64,000 nt of DNA. Origin: Hansschlegelia quercus. Its GTDB lineage: Bacteria; Pseudomonadota; Alphaproteobacteria; Rhizobiales; Methylopilaceae. A model generated the notes under the pieces. It did not search any database. It was given only the letters and a program-made list of their open reading frames with translations, and had not been told where the DNA came from. Below are positions 44,561-53,756 of the stretch, piece by piece (position 1 is the first letter of the stretch; each line of letters opens with the position of its first letter). The stretch covers positions 1 through 64,000 of the forward strand of contig NZ_SIUB01000001.1 of NCBI RefSeq assembly GCF_004310425.1, given 5' to 3'. Both the position numbers and the translations under genes were made by a program.

Positions 44561-46015
44561 TCAGCCGGCGAGACCGGCGACGAGCAGATATTTGATATCG
44601 ACGAATTCGTCGACGCCGCGCTGCGAACCTTCACGGCCGTGGCCGCTTTCCTTTACGCCGCCAAACGGCGCCAGCTCGGTCGAGATCAAGCCTGAGTTGA
44701 TGCCAACCATGCCGTATTCAAGAGCTTCTCCAACCCGGAATATCCGCCCAACGTCGCGCGCATAGAAGTAAGCGGCGAGACCGAATTCAGTGTCGTTGGC
44801 GTATCCGACCGCTTCGTCTTCCGTCTCGAAGCGGAAGATCGGGGCCATCGGCCCGAACGTCTCCTCGCGCGCCACCGCCATATCTTGCGTGACGCCCGAT
44901 AGCACCGTCGGTTCGAAGAACGTGCCGCCGAGCGCATGGCGCTTGCCGCCGAGCACGACCTTGGCGCCCTTCGCGGTGGCGTCGGCGATGTGGCGCTCGA
45001 CCTTCTCGATGGCGTCCGGGGCGATAAGCGGCCCCTGCGTCACGCCTTCCTCAGTCCCGCGTCCGACCTTGAGCTTGCCGACGGCCGCCGTCAGCTTGTC
45101 GACGAAGGCGTCGTAGACCGAGGACTGCACGTAGATGCGGTTCGCGCAGACGCAGGTCTGGCCCATGTTGCGATATTTGGAGACCATTGCGCCTTCGACC
45201 GCCGCGTCGAGATCGGCGTCGTCGAACACGATGAAGGGCGCATTGCCGCCGAGTTCGAGCGCGACGCGCTTCACGCCGGAGGCGGCCTGCCGCATCAGGA
45301 TCTTGCCGACCTCGGTCGACCCGGTGAACGAGACCACGCGCACCGCCGGATGCGAGGTGAAGACCTCGCCGATCGCCGGCGCGTCCTCGCCGGTCACGAC
45401 GTTCAGCACGCCCTTCGGGATTCCGGCCTCATGCGCGAGACGTGCGAGCGCCAGAGCGGTGAGCGGCGTCTCCATCGCCGGCTTCACCACGAAGGTGCAG
45501 CCGACTGCGAGAGCCGGCGCGCATTTGCGGGTGATCATCGCCGCCGGGAAGTTCCACGGCGTAATGGCGGCCACGACGCCGACGGGCTGGCGCAGCACGA
45601 GGATGCGCGCGTCGGTCCTGTGGGTCGGCAGGGTGTCGCCGGAGACGCGCTTGGCCTCCTCGGCGTAGAACTCGACGAAAGAGGCGGCGTAATCGATCTC
45701 GCCCTTGGCCTCGGCCAGCGGCTTGCCCTGCTCGCGGGTCATGACGAGCGCGAGCTCGTCCTTGTTCGCGATGATGAGGTCGAACCAGCGCCGCAGGATC
45801 GCGGCGCGCTCCTTCGGGAGCTTCGCGGCCCAAGGCTTGAACGCCCGCTGCGCCGCCTCGACGGCGGACCTGGCCTCGGCGGCGCCGAGGTCCGGCACGC
45901 GGCCGACGACTTCGCCGGTCGCGGGATCAAGGACGTCGACGGTCGGCGAGCCGACGAAGGCGCCGTCGATATAAGCCTGGGCGTCGATGAGCCCGGTCAT
46001 TGGAAAGCCGTCCAT
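44561..46015 (-). CDS. gabD: NAD(P)-dependent succinate-semialdehyde dehydrogenase
   Basis: An aldehyde dehydrogenase of 484 residues, most like GabD, which oxidises succinate semialdehyde to succinate. Family motifs are [24 protein letters not shown] in part, [11 protein letters not shown], the catalytic Glu in [16 protein letters not shown], and the nucleophile in [13 protein letters not shown]. The CxC-like arrangement TCVCANR is typical of GabD-type enzymes and can form a regulatory disulphide in E. coli. Starts at 46015 (MDGFPMTGL) or 46000 (MTGLIDAQ) are both reasonable; neither has a strong ribosome-binding site. Substrate preference among related semialdehydes is not certain. Confidence 0.9.
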   Translation of the reverse strand: MDGFPMTGLIDAQAYIDGAFVGSPTVDVLDPATGEVVGRVPDLGAAEARSAVEAAQRAFKPWAAKLPKERAAILRRWFDLIIANKDELALVMTREQGKPLAEAKGEIDYAASFVEFYAEEAKRVSGDTLPTHRTDARILVLRQPVGVVAAITPWNFPAAMITRKCAPALAVGCTFVVKPAMETPLTALALARLAHEAGIPKGVLNVVTGEDAPAIGEVFTSHPAVRVVSFTGSTEVGKILMRQAASGVKRVALELGGNAPFIVFDDADLDAAVEGAMVSKYRNMGQTCVCANRIYVQSSVYDAFVDKLTAAVGKLKVGRGTEEGVTQGPLIAPDAIEKVERHIADATAKGAKVVLGGKRHALGGTFFEPTVLSGVTQDMAVAREETFGPMAPIFRFETEDEAVGYANDTEFGLAAYFYARDVGRIFRVGEALEYGMVGINSGLISTELAPFGGVKESGHGREGSQRGVDEFVDIKYLLVAGLAG

Positions 46016-46100
46016 CTTCAGGACCGATCGGCTGATTGCGGGAGCCGCGCGGTCTAGCACGACGAAAGGCGAGGCCGCCACCCCCGCCGGCGCTTGGGCT

Positions 46101-46286
46101 TCAGCCGCGCACCACCCAGACGATCACGACGCCCAGCAGGGCCGACAACACGCCGACCCATCTGAGCGCCTGATCCGGCGTCGCGACGATGTTCGCGCTC
46201 GCCTTCTTCGCGGCCGCGGGAAAACCTGCAAACAGCAGGCCTTCGATCGCGAGCACCAATCCAAGCGCCGCGAAGAAGTCGCTCAT
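46101..46286 (-). CDS. DUF2065 small membrane protein
   Basis: A 61-residue protein of the DUF2065 (YjeT-like) family with two hydrophobic helices: LGLVLAIEGLLFAGFP near the start and WVGVLSALLGVVIVWVV at the end. It starts two bases before the hflC stop ends, effectively continuous with hflC. It is regularly found just after hflKC in Proteobacteria. Function is unknown; a role with the HflKC-FtsH complex is suggested only by its position. Confidence 0.92.
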   Translation of the reverse strand: MSDFFAALGLVLAIEGLLFAGFPAAAKKASANIVATPDQALRWVGVLSALLGVVIVWVVRG

Positions 46287-46288
46287 GC

Positions 46289-47191
46289 CTATCGCGCCGC
46301 CGGAGCGGCGGCAGCGGCGGCCGGGACGCCGTTCGGCTGCTCGAAAAAGCGGAAGAAAGGGCTGTCGGGCGAGAGCACCAGACGCGTCTGGCTCTTCAGA
46401 GCCGTGTCATAGGCCTGCATGGAACGGTAGAAGGCGAAGAACTCCCGGTCGGCGCCATAGGCGTCTGCGAGCACGCGCGTCTTCTCGGCCTCGCCCTGGC
46501 CGCGGACGACTTCCGCGTCGCGGTTGGCTTCGGCGACGATCACCTGAGCGTCGCGATCCGCACGAGCGCGCATGCCCTGCGCCTGCTCGGCGCCCCGGGC
46601 GCGGATCTGCGCCGCCTCCTGCGCCCGCTCCGACGACATCCGGTCAAACACGGCCTTGGAGTTCTGCTCCGGCAGGTCGGCGCGGCGGATGCGGACGTCG
46701 ACGATCTGCAGGCCAAAACGGTCGGCCTCGCGGTTCGCCTGGTCTCGGATGCGGGCCATGATCTGATCGCGCCGATCGCGGACGATCTGCTCGAAGCTGT
46801 TGGAGCGGATCGCCTCGAGCAGCGCGTCGTTCAGAACGAAGGTCAGACGCTGGTTCGCCTGCTCGACGGTGCCGACCGCCTGACGGAAGCGCAGCGGGTT
46901 GACGATCTTGTAGCGCGCAAAGGCGTCGACCACGAGCCGCTGGCTGTCGTTAGCGGTGGCTTCCTTCTCGGGCATGTCGAGATCGAGGATGCGCTTGTCG
47001 ATGCGCGTCACGCTCTCGATGAACGGCACCTTGGCGTGAAGCCCGGGCTCGGTGACGGTCGCGACCGGCTGGCCGAGGCGCAGCACGATGACCTGCTCGG
47101 TCTGGTGGACGACGTAGAGCGCGCTGTAGATCGCGACGAAGGCGAGCACGGCGATGGCGGCGAGAAAACCGCCGAGGATGCTGCGGTTCAC
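46289..47191 (-). CDS. hflC: FtsH protease modulator HflC
   Basis: An SPFH/prohibitin-domain protein of 300 residues that forms the HflKC cage around FtsH in the inner membrane. It has an N-terminal transmembrane helix (FLAAIAVLAFVAIYSALYVV near 8-28), then the SPFH domain (QTEQVIVLRLGQPV, EPGLHAKVPFIESVTRIDKR), long helices (IRARGAEQAQGMRARADRDA) and an Ala-rich tail. The start is GTG at 47191, overlapping the hflK stop codon by three bases, so translation is coupled. It is followed by DUF2065. Confidence 0.96.
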   Translation of the reverse strand: MNRSILGGFLAAIAVLAFVAIYSALYVVHQTEQVIVLRLGQPVATVTEPGLHAKVPFIESVTRIDKRILDLDMPEKEATANDSQRLVVDAFARYKIVNPLRFRQAVGTVEQANQRLTFVLNDALLEAIRSNSFEQIVRDRRDQIMARIRDQANREADRFGLQIVDVRIRRADLPEQNSKAVFDRMSSERAQEAAQIRARGAEQAQGMRARADRDAQVIVAEANRDAEVVRGQGEAEKTRVLADAYGADREFFAFYRSMQAYDTALKSQTRLVLSPDSPFFRFFEQPNGVPAAAAAAPAAR

Positions 47192-48444
47192 TGGCCTGCT
47201 CCCGTGCCTGCGCGCTGTTGCTGCTGCCGGGCGCCCTGCTGGACCTGATCGAGCGGCAGGAAGGGCACGACGCCCTGACCGCTCGCCTTCGGGTCGATGA
47301 TCACCTTGTCGACGCTCTGGAAGATCCGCTCCATCGTCTCGAGGAACAGGCGCTCGCGGGTCACGTCGGGCGCGACCTTGTAGGCGGCGGTGACCTGCTC
47401 GAAGCGGGACGCCTGGCCCTGGGCTTCGGCGACGGTCGCGGCCTTGTAGCCCTCGGCCGCCTGCATGGTCTGCGCGGCGCGGCCGCGCGCTTCGGGAACC
47501 ACGCGGTTGGCGTAGGCCTGCGCCTCGTTGGTGAGGCGGATGCGGTCGGCCTGCGCGACCTGAACCTCGCGGAACGCGCTGATCACCTCGCCCGGAGGCG
47601 CGATCTTCTGGAGCTGAACGGAGGAGATATCGACGCCGGACTGGTAGCTGTCGAGCGTCTTCTGCATCAGCTCCCGGACCGCCGCGGCGGTGACGTCGGG
47701 ATTCTGCGTCTCGGCCTTGGGCAGGACCGGATCAACGGGAGCGGGAGCGCCGGCCAACGGCGGCGCCTGGGTCGCCGCATCCGTCGCGGGCGTGCCTTCG
47801 GTCAGAATCTGCTGGAGCTTGGACCGGCCCACGACCTCGCGCATGGCGCTCTCGGCGACCGCCTTGATCGTGCCTTCGGGGTTCTCGAGGTTGAAGAGAT
47901 AGTCGGCCGCACCGCTCGGGCGGCCGGCGGCGCCGTCGGCGGGCTTGATCACCCACACGACCGAGAAGTTGACGTCGACGATGTTGCCGTCGCCGGTCAG
48001 CATCAGGCTTTCCTGCGTGACCTCGCGGGACGAAACGTTGCGCGCGCCGCCGACGCTGGTGCGCATGCCGACTTCGATCGAGTTCTGCGTCGTCACCTTC
48101 GGGGTGAGCACGGTCTCGATCGGATAGGGAAGGTGGTAGTTCAAGCCCGCCTGCGTGGTGCGAACATATTCGCCGAACCGGAGGACGATGCCCTCTTCGT
48201 CCGCTTCGACGCGGTAGAAGCCCGAGAGCCCCCAGCCGATCAGGCCGACGACGACGAGCGCGAAGATGCCCTTGCTGCTTCCGCCGCCGGGAATGAAGCC
48301 GCGGACCCTGTCCTGCGCCCTGCGCAGGAAGTCCTCGAGATCAGGCGGGTTCGGCCCCTGGTTCTGCGGGCCCTGGCCCCACGGTCCGCCCTGATTGCCG
48401 CGCCAGGGTCCACCGCCGCCGCCACTCTGGTTGCTCCAGGGCAT
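47188..48444 (-). CDS. hflK: FtsH protease modulator HflK
   Basis: Partner of HflC in the SPFH complex controlling FtsH. The 418-residue protein has a Gly/Pro/Gln-rich N-terminus (GGGGGPWRGNQGGPWGQGPQ), a transmembrane helix (IFALVVVGLIGWGLSGF near 60-77), the SPFH domain (EEGIVLRFGEYVRTTQAGLNYHLPYPIE) and long coiled helices with QKIAPPGEVISAFREVQ. An insertion of about 35 residues rich in Thr/Pro/Ala (EGTPATDAATQAPPLAGAPA and on) interrupts the domain near residue 220. GAGGAG six bases before the ATG is a strong ribosome-binding site. A 172-base gap to folA may hold its own promoter. Confidence 0.96.
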   Translation of the reverse strand: MPWSNQSGGGGGPWRGNQGGPWGQGPQNQGPNPPDLEDFLRRAQDRVRGFIPGGGSSKGIFALVVVGLIGWGLSGFYRVEADEEGIVLRFGEYVRTTQAGLNYHLPYPIETVLTPKVTTQNSIEVGMRTSVGGARNVSSREVTQESLMLTGDGNIVDVNFSVVWVIKPADGAAGRPSGAADYLFNLENPEGTIKAVAESAMREVVGRSKLQQILTEGTPATDAATQAPPLAGAPAPVDPVLPKAETQNPDVTAAAVRELMQKTLDSYQSGVDISSVQLQKIAPPGEVISAFREVQVAQADRIRLTNEAQAYANRVVPEARGRAAQTMQAAEGYKAATVAEAQGQASRFEQVTAAYKVAPDVTRERLFLETMERIFQSVDKVIIDPKASGQGVVPFLPLDQVQQGARQQQQRAGTGAGQ

Positions 48445-48616
48445 CTATGCTCCTCGCCGCTCGGGCGTACGCGAAACCCAGGGCGGGCCGCTCGACTGTC
48501 ACGCGCCAGATATAGATGGCGCAACCGCGCGTTCCAACGGATGCGCGGCCGGTGACGCAGTGCGGCGCCGGATTTCGGGCGTCAACGTAAATAACCGTGT
48601 GCGGCGATCACGAGTC

Positions 48617-49135
48617 TCACGAGCGACGGACGCGCACGAAATCGCGGTACGTGAATGGGTACTCGTTGCGCGCGCCGGCCTCGTGACGCTCGCTGAACGT
48701 CTCCTTCCAGAGCGACGGATCGTACTCGGGGAACAGCACGTCGCCCTTGGGTTCGGCGTCGATCTCGGTGAGGTGCATGACGCTCGCGAGCGGCATGGTC
48801 AGCGTGTAGATCTCGCCGCCCCCGACGCTGATGATCTCGCTCGCGTCCATCTCCTCCGCGAGCGCCTCGGCGAGGCCGAGGGCGTCCGCGAGCTCGTGCG
48901 CGACATGGACGCCCTCCTCCCGAAAAGCCCGGTCGCGGGTCAGCACGATGGTCTCGCGCCCCGGCAGCGGCCGTCCGATGGCGGCGTGGCTACGCCGCCC
49001 GACGATCAACGGCTTGCCCCAGGTCAGCGCCTTGAAACGCTTGAGGTCGCTCGACAGCCGCCAGGGCATTCCGTTGTGGTGGCCGATGACCCGGTTGCGG
49101 GCGACGGCCGCGACGATCGCGATCGGTACCCTCAC
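48617..49135 (-). CDS. folA: Dihydrofolate reductase
   Basis: Reduces dihydrofolate to tetrahydrofolate with NADPH, restoring folate oxidised by ThyA. The 172-residue protein contains AAVARNRVIGHHNGMPWRLSSDLKRFK with the catalytic acid Asp30, GRRSHAAIGRPLPGRETIVLTRD, and ISVGGGEIYTLTMPLA. I take GTG at 49135 as start because it gives the family N-terminus and overlaps the upstream gene's stop codon (GTGA); a longer frame to 49171 would lie inside that gene. It forms a thyA-secreted protein-folA group, so the thymidylate cycle genes are probably co-transcribed. Confidence 0.95.
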   Translation of the reverse strand: MRVPIAIVAAVARNRVIGHHNGMPWRLSSDLKRFKALTWGKPLIVGRRSHAAIGRPLPGRETIVLTRDRAFREEGVHVAHELADALGLAEALAEEMDASEIISVGGGEIYTLTMPLASVMHLTEIDAEPKGDVLFPEYDPSLWKETFSERHEAGARNEYPFTYRDFVRVRRS

Positions 49136-49503
49136 TCGATGACCCGTCCACGCAGGCAGAGCGTCTGCCAAAGTTTCTGCACCGTCGCGGTCTCGCCCGC
49201 GTTCAGCGTCTCGATGGCGGCGTCGCCCGAGTTGTAGCGGTAGACGAAGCGCACCAGGCTCGGCTTCTCACGGCCGATATAGATCGTGGCCTGCCCGCAG
49301 ACCGCCTCGTCCTTGCCGTTGCTGCGGCGCTTGAAGTTCTCGAAGCCGAACCGGGCCGGCTGGCCGGCATAGGCCGACTTGAGCTTCGCCCTCAGGGCCT
49401 GCTCGGTCTGCGCGTAAACCGTGGGGGTGTCCTGCGCGAGCGCCGCGCCCATCGCGCCCGCAATCATCACGGCCGCCAGCGCCGCCGCCTTGCTCGAAAC
49501 CAT
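49132..49503 (-). CDS. Small secreted protein between thyA and folA
   Basis: A 123-residue protein with no recognised family. It has a signal peptide (ALAAVMIAGAMGAALAQ, cleavage near residue 21) and a short mature domain with two cysteines (VCGQATIYIGREKPSLVRFVYRY and LWQTLCLRG) that may pair. It should be periplasmic. GAGGA eight bases before the ATG at 49503 decides the start; the frame is open further upstream. Its stop overlaps the folA GTG, and thyA ends 119 bases before it. A periplasmic protein inside a folate/dTMP operon is unexpected. Confidence 0.78.
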   Translation of the reverse strand: MVSSKAAALAAVMIAGAMGAALAQDTPTVYAQTEQALRAKLKSAYAGQPARFGFENFKRRSNGKDEAVCGQATIYIGREKPSLVRFVYRYNSGDAAIETLNAGETATVQKLWQTLCLRGRVIE

Positions 49504-49621
49504 CGTCTGTCCTCGTCCCCGAACGCGTCTGAATGACGCGAGCCTCAACCCGTCTTGAGTCGCGCCCCGCAACCCAAGATGCCGATACACCGTCTAAGGT
49601 CCGCTCGCTACGGGGTCTCGC

Positions 49622-50470
49622 TTACACGGCGACCGCGGCGGCGATCGCCGGGTGCGGATCGTAGCCGGCCAGCGAGAAATCCTCATAGGCGTAGGAGAAC
49701 AGGTCCGCCGGCCGCCGCAGCAGATCGAGGCGGGGGAACTGGCGCGGCGCGCGCTCCAGCTGCTGGCGGGCCTGATCGACATGATTGGCGTAGAGGTGGA
49801 CGTCGCCGCCCATCCACACGAGCTCTCCCACGTCGAGATCGCACTGCTGCGCCAGCATGTGGATGAGGAGCGCGGCCTCCGCGACGTTCCAGCCGAGCCC
49901 GAGGAAAACGTCGGCCGAGCGCTGGAAGACGAGGCCGGACAACCGGCCGTCGGCGACATGGAACTGATAGGTCATGTGGCAGGGCGGCAGCGCCATCCGG
50001 TCGAGTTCGCCGACGTTCCAGCCGGTGAACAGAAGCCGCCGGCTCGCGGGATTCTCGCGGATGCCCTTCACCAGCTCGCCCATCTGGTCGTGCGTCCGGC
50101 CGTCGGGGCCCGTCCAAGCGCGCCATTGCTTGCCGTAGACCGGGCCGAGCTCGCCGTTCTCGTCCGCCCATTCGTCCCAGATCGTGACGCCGTTGTCGCG
50201 GAGATAGCCGACATTGGTGTCGCCGCTGAGGAACCAGATCATCTCGTGGACGGCCCCGCGGAAGAAGATCCGCTTGGTCGTGAGCAGGGGAAAACCCTGG
50301 GCCAGATCGAACCGCATCTGACGGCCGAAGAGCGAATAGGCGCCGACGCCCGTCCGGTCGGCGCGGTAGTCGCCGTTCGCCAGCAGCTCGCCGAGCAAGT
50401 CGAGATATTGCCGCTCAGGATGCTCGCCGGTCAGATCCGACGCCTTCTGAAGGGGCGCGCCGCTCGCCAT
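49622..50470 (-). CDS. thyA: Thymidylate synthase
   Basis: Methylates dUMP to dTMP with methylene-tetrahydrofolate. The 282-residue protein has RTGVGAYSLFGRQMRFDL near 39-56, LTTKRIFFRGAVHEMIWFLSGDTN, the nucleophile Cys164 in ALPPCHMTYQF, and QRSADVFLGLGWNVAEAALLIHM, and ends IAAAVAV. It carries about 18 extra residues at the N-terminus compared with E. coli (264). The ATG at 50470 has GAGGA nine bases upstream; the frame is open to 50605 but that stretch lies in the divergent promoter region. It heads the folate group. Confidence 0.97.
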   Translation of the reverse strand: MASGAPLQKASDLTGEHPERQYLDLLGELLANGDYRADRTGVGAYSLFGRQMRFDLAQGFPLLTTKRIFFRGAVHEMIWFLSGDTNVGYLRDNGVTIWDEWADENGELGPVYGKQWRAWTGPDGRTHDQMGELVKGIRENPASRRLLFTGWNVGELDRMALPPCHMTYQFHVADGRLSGLVFQRSADVFLGLGWNVAEAALLIHMLAQQCDLDVGELVWMGGDVHLYANHVDQARQQLERAPRQFPRLDLLRRPADLFSYAYEDFSLAGYDPHPAIAAAVAV

Positions 50471-50666
50471 CGTTCTCGTCCTCGACCTTGCCCCGGAGCT
50501 CCAGGACCTCGTCCGATCATACGCCTCGGCGCGCCAAGCCGCGAGACGCGCGCAGCGCTCGTACACAGAAGGCCGATGGCATAGCGGCGATGCGACGCGG
50601 TGCATTGCAACATCGATCGTGGCTCCTCAGTTTGCCGGCCTCAGACCAGTACGCGGGGACCGCACC

Positions 50667-51905
50667 ATGTCGACGCTCGATGTCGTCGCCGACGGCGACG
50701 ATCCACACATTCCGACCGAAGCCCTTCCCGCAGCGCCGGTCGCGAGCCCCTATGGCCCCGGACCCGCGCAGTTCGCGCTCGCCGTCGGCGGTCTGGCGAT
50801 CGGCACCGGCGAGTTCGCCTCCATGGGCATTCTGCCCTCGGTCGCAACCGACGTCGGCGTCACGATCCCCGAAGCCGGCCATATGATCAGCGCCTACGCG
50901 CTCGGCGTGGTAATCGGCGCGCCCATCCTGACGATCTTGTTCGCAAGAGCTCCCCGCCGGGTGCTGCTGATCGCGCTGATGGCGGTGTTCGCGCTCGGCA
51001 ACCTCTTCAGCGCGCTTGCCGGCTCCTATGTCTCGGTGGTCGCGGCCCGCTTCGTCGCGGGCCTGCCGCACGGAGCCTATTTCGGCGTGGCGATGCTCAC
51101 CGCCGCCTCGCTCGTGCCGCGGAATCGGCGCGCGCAGGCGGCGGGCAACGTGCTGCTCGGCCTCAGCATCGCGAACGTCGTCGGCGTGCCGCTCGCGACC
51201 TGGCTCGGACAGGCGCTTGGCTGGCGCGCGACGTTCTTCACGGTCGCCGGCCTCGCCGTCCTTACGGCGATCCTGGTGCGCGTGTTCACTCCCGAGATCG
51301 AGCCGGAGGAGGGCGCGAGCGCCAAGCGCGAACTCGGCGCGTTCCGCAGCGCGCAGGTTTGGCTGACGCTCGGCGTCGCCGCGATCGGCTTCGGCGGCAT
51401 GTTCGCGGTCTACAGCTACGTGACGCCCACCTTGACGGAGGTGACCGGTCTCAACTTGTCGCTGGTCCCCGTGATGCTCGGATTCCTCGGCGTCGGCATG
51501 ATCGTCGGCAACATAGTCGGGGGCCGGCTCGCCGACCGCGCGTTGAAGGCGACGCTCGTCGGCGCGCTGGTGTGGAACGGCGCGACGCTCGCGGCCTTCG
51601 CCTTCACGTCGGCGGTCCCACTGCTCGCGGCGATCAACCTGTTCCTGATCGGCGGCTGCATCGCCATGGGCCCTGCCCTGCAGACCCGCCTGATGGATGT
51701 CGCAGGCGACGCTCAGACGCTGGCCGCGGCGCTGAACCACTCCGCGTTCAATCTCGCCAACGCGCTCGGCGCCTGGCTTGGAGGCGTCGCCATTGCGGCG
51801 GGTCTCGGCTGGACCTCGCCGGGCCTCGTCGGCGCCGTGCTCGCCTGCGGCGGGCTGGTGGTCCTGCTGATCTCGTTCAGGCTGGAGGCGAAGGCGGGAC
51901 GCTAA
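50667..51905 (+). CDS. MFS transporter, DHA1 (AraJ/YdhP-like)
   Basis: A 412-residue major facilitator with about 12 helices after a 45-residue soluble N-terminus. Segments GTGEFASMGILPSVATDVGVTIPEAGHMISAYALGVVIGAP and RFVAGLPHGAYFGVAMLTAASLV are characteristic of DHA1 sugar/drug or purine efflux proteins such as AraJ, YdhP and PbuE. The substrate is unknown. The ATG at 50667 gives MSTLDVVADG; upstream frame to 50619 is in the divergent region with thyA (197 bases apart). No regulator gene is adjacent. Confidence 0.9.
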   Translation: MSTLDVVADGDDPHIPTEALPAAPVASPYGPGPAQFALAVGGLAIGTGEFASMGILPSVATDVGVTIPEAGHMISAYALGVVIGAPILTILFARAPRRVLLIALMAVFALGNLFSALAGSYVSVVAARFVAGLPHGAYFGVAMLTAASLVPRNRRAQAAGNVLLGLSIANVVGVPLATWLGQALGWRATFFTVAGLAVLTAILVRVFTPEIEPEEGASAKRELGAFRSAQVWLTLGVAAIGFGGMFAVYSYVTPTLTEVTGLNLSLVPVMLGFLGVGMIVGNIVGGRLADRALKATLVGALVWNGATLAAFAFTSAVPLLAAINLFLIGGCIAMGPALQTRLMDVAGDAQTLAAALNHSAFNLANALGAWLGGVAIAAGLGWTSPGLVGAVLACGGLVVLLISFRLEAKAGR

Positions 51906-51929
51906 GGCCCCGCCCTCCCCGTTCTGTCG

Positions 51930-53600
51930 TCAGGCCGCGCGGACGCCGGCGAGGAAGCCGTCGAGTTCGCGGGCGAGCCGGGTCGACTGCCGGGCCAGTT
52001 CGCCCGCGGCGGCATTCACGTCCGACGCTCCGGCGCCGGCATGGTTCGCAGCGATCTGCATGTCCGACATGTCGTTCGTCACCTTCACGGTGCCGTCCGC
52101 CGCCTGACTGACGTTGCGGGCGATCTCGCTCGTCGCCGCCTGCTGCTCCTCGACCGCGGCGGAGACATCGGTCGCGATCTGATTGACCTCGTCGATGATG
52201 TTCGCGATTTCCTTGATCGCCGAGACCGTTTCGCCCGTCGCTCCCTGGATCGCGCTGATCTGGGCGGTGATCTCCTCGGTCGCCTTGGCAGTCTGGCCCG
52301 CAAGGCTCTTCACCTCAGAGGCGACGACGGCGAAACCGCGGCCGGCCTCACCCGCCCGCGCCGCCTCGATCGTGGCGTTCAGCGCGAGAAGGTTGGTCTG
52401 CTCGGCGATGTCCTGGATGAGCGAGACGATCTCGCCGATCTTGCGCGAACCCGCGACGAGCTGGTCGACGCGCTCCTGCGCCTGACGCACGTTCTCGACG
52501 GCGCTCGACGCCGCGCGGGAGGTGACGGCGACCTGTTTGCCGACTTCCTGCGCGCTCGCGGCGAGCTGTTCGGTCGCGGCGGCGCAGGCCTGCATGTTGC
52601 CGGAAGTGTCCTTGGCGGTCGACATCGCGGCTTCGGACTGGCGGCTGGTCTGCTCCGAATTGGCGGCGAGCCCGCGCGAGGTCGCCTCCATCTCCTGGGC
52701 AGCGGCTGCGAGGCTCTGCACGAGCTCGCCGACGCTGCCTTCGAACTGGGAGGCGAGCGCGTTCATCTCCTGGCGGCGCAGCGCGGCGCGCTCGCCGTCC
52801 GACGCAGCCTGTCGGGCGCGCATCTCGTCGGCTTCCGCCATCGCGGCGGCGAACACGCGCATGCCGGACCAGATCTCGCCGATTTCGTCTTTTCGCGCCT
52901 TGACGTCCGGGAGCTTGTGGTCGCCGGCGGCGAGCCGCGCGATTGCGGAGGTGACGCCGGCGAGCGGCTGGGTGATGTGGCGTCGGGCGACCAGGACGGA
53001 GGCGACGAGCGCGACCGCCGTGCCGCCGAGCGCCAGAATCGCCAGCATCATCAGCGTCTTCTCATAGACCGCGTCCTGCTCCTGGTTGACCGCCTCCTTC
53101 TCCTCCAGGCTGCGCTTGACCAGGGCGTCGATGCTCGTCTGGAAGGCCTTGCGGTTGGCGCGGTTGCCTTCGTTGTTGCCCTGCTCGTTGGCTGCGGCGG
53201 GCGAAACCTCGGCTGCAAGCCGCACGGTCTCGGTGCGGAACTGGCGGAACCGCCCGGCGTCCGCCACGACCGCGTCGAACAGCGCGCGGTCGGCGTCCGG
53301 CACCAAAGGCTGCCAAGTCTTCAGCAGCGTGTCGATGCCGTCGAGCGCCGTCATGACGCCTTCGCCGAATTTCTTGGCGCTGGCGGAGGTGTCGGCCGCA
53401 TAGATGCCGCGAGCATCCATCACCGCCGCGGTTACGAGCCTGTTCAGCTTCTCGCCATAGATCGCACGGCTGTAAGCGGCCTCCGTCTCGTCGGCTGCAG
53501 CGTCATAGGAGTGCAGACCCCAGAGGCCGATTCCAGCGATGGTGAGCGCGACCGCGCCCAGAGATCCGACCAGGGCGAAGATTTTGGCGCTGATGCGCAT
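51930..53600 (-). CDS. Methyl-accepting chemotaxis protein
   Basis: A 556-residue transmembrane chemoreceptor. TM1 is about 7-29, a periplasmic helical sensor (probably a four-helix bundle, 31-182) follows, TM2 is about 183-205, then a HAMP domain ([36 protein letters not shown] in part) and a cytoplasmic signalling domain with the hairpin tip [33 protein letters not shown]. No CheR-binding pentapeptide is seen at the C-terminus. The ligand is unknown. The ATG at 53600 matches the usual N-terminus, but the only strong AGGAGG lies more than 20 bases upstream, which is odd. No chemotaxis genes adjoin it. Confidence 0.93.
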   Translation of the reverse strand: MRISAKIFALVGSLGAVALTIAGIGLWGLHSYDAAADETEAAYSRAIYGEKLNRLVTAAVMDARGIYAADTSASAKKFGEGVMTALDGIDTLLKTWQPLVPDADRALFDAVVADAGRFRQFRTETVRLAAEVSPAAANEQGNNEGNRANRKAFQTSIDALVKRSLEEKEAVNQEQDAVYEKTLMMLAILALGGTAVALVASVLVARRHITQPLAGVTSAIARLAAGDHKLPDVKARKDEIGEIWSGMRVFAAAMAEADEMRARQAASDGERAALRRQEMNALASQFEGSVGELVQSLAAAAQEMEATSRGLAANSEQTSRQSEAAMSTAKDTSGNMQACAAATEQLAASAQEVGKQVAVTSRAASSAVENVRQAQERVDQLVAGSRKIGEIVSLIQDIAEQTNLLALNATIEAARAGEAGRGFAVVASEVKSLAGQTAKATEEITAQISAIQGATGETVSAIKEIANIIDEVNQIATDVSAAVEEQQAATSEIARNVSQAADGTVKVTNDMSDMQIAANHAGAGASDVNAAAGELARQSTRLARELDGFLAGVRAA

Positions 53601-53756
53601 GGCGAACTGCTCGCGTTGATTGTTGCCTCCTGTAAGTACCCTCCACTCCGTTGACCGAGCATTAACGCTAACGGCGTGGACTGGACTTTGGCGCGTCACC
53701 CCTTCCGTCCGGCGGCCGGGCGCCCTATATTCCTCGGCGTCGGAGATATCCGGCTA

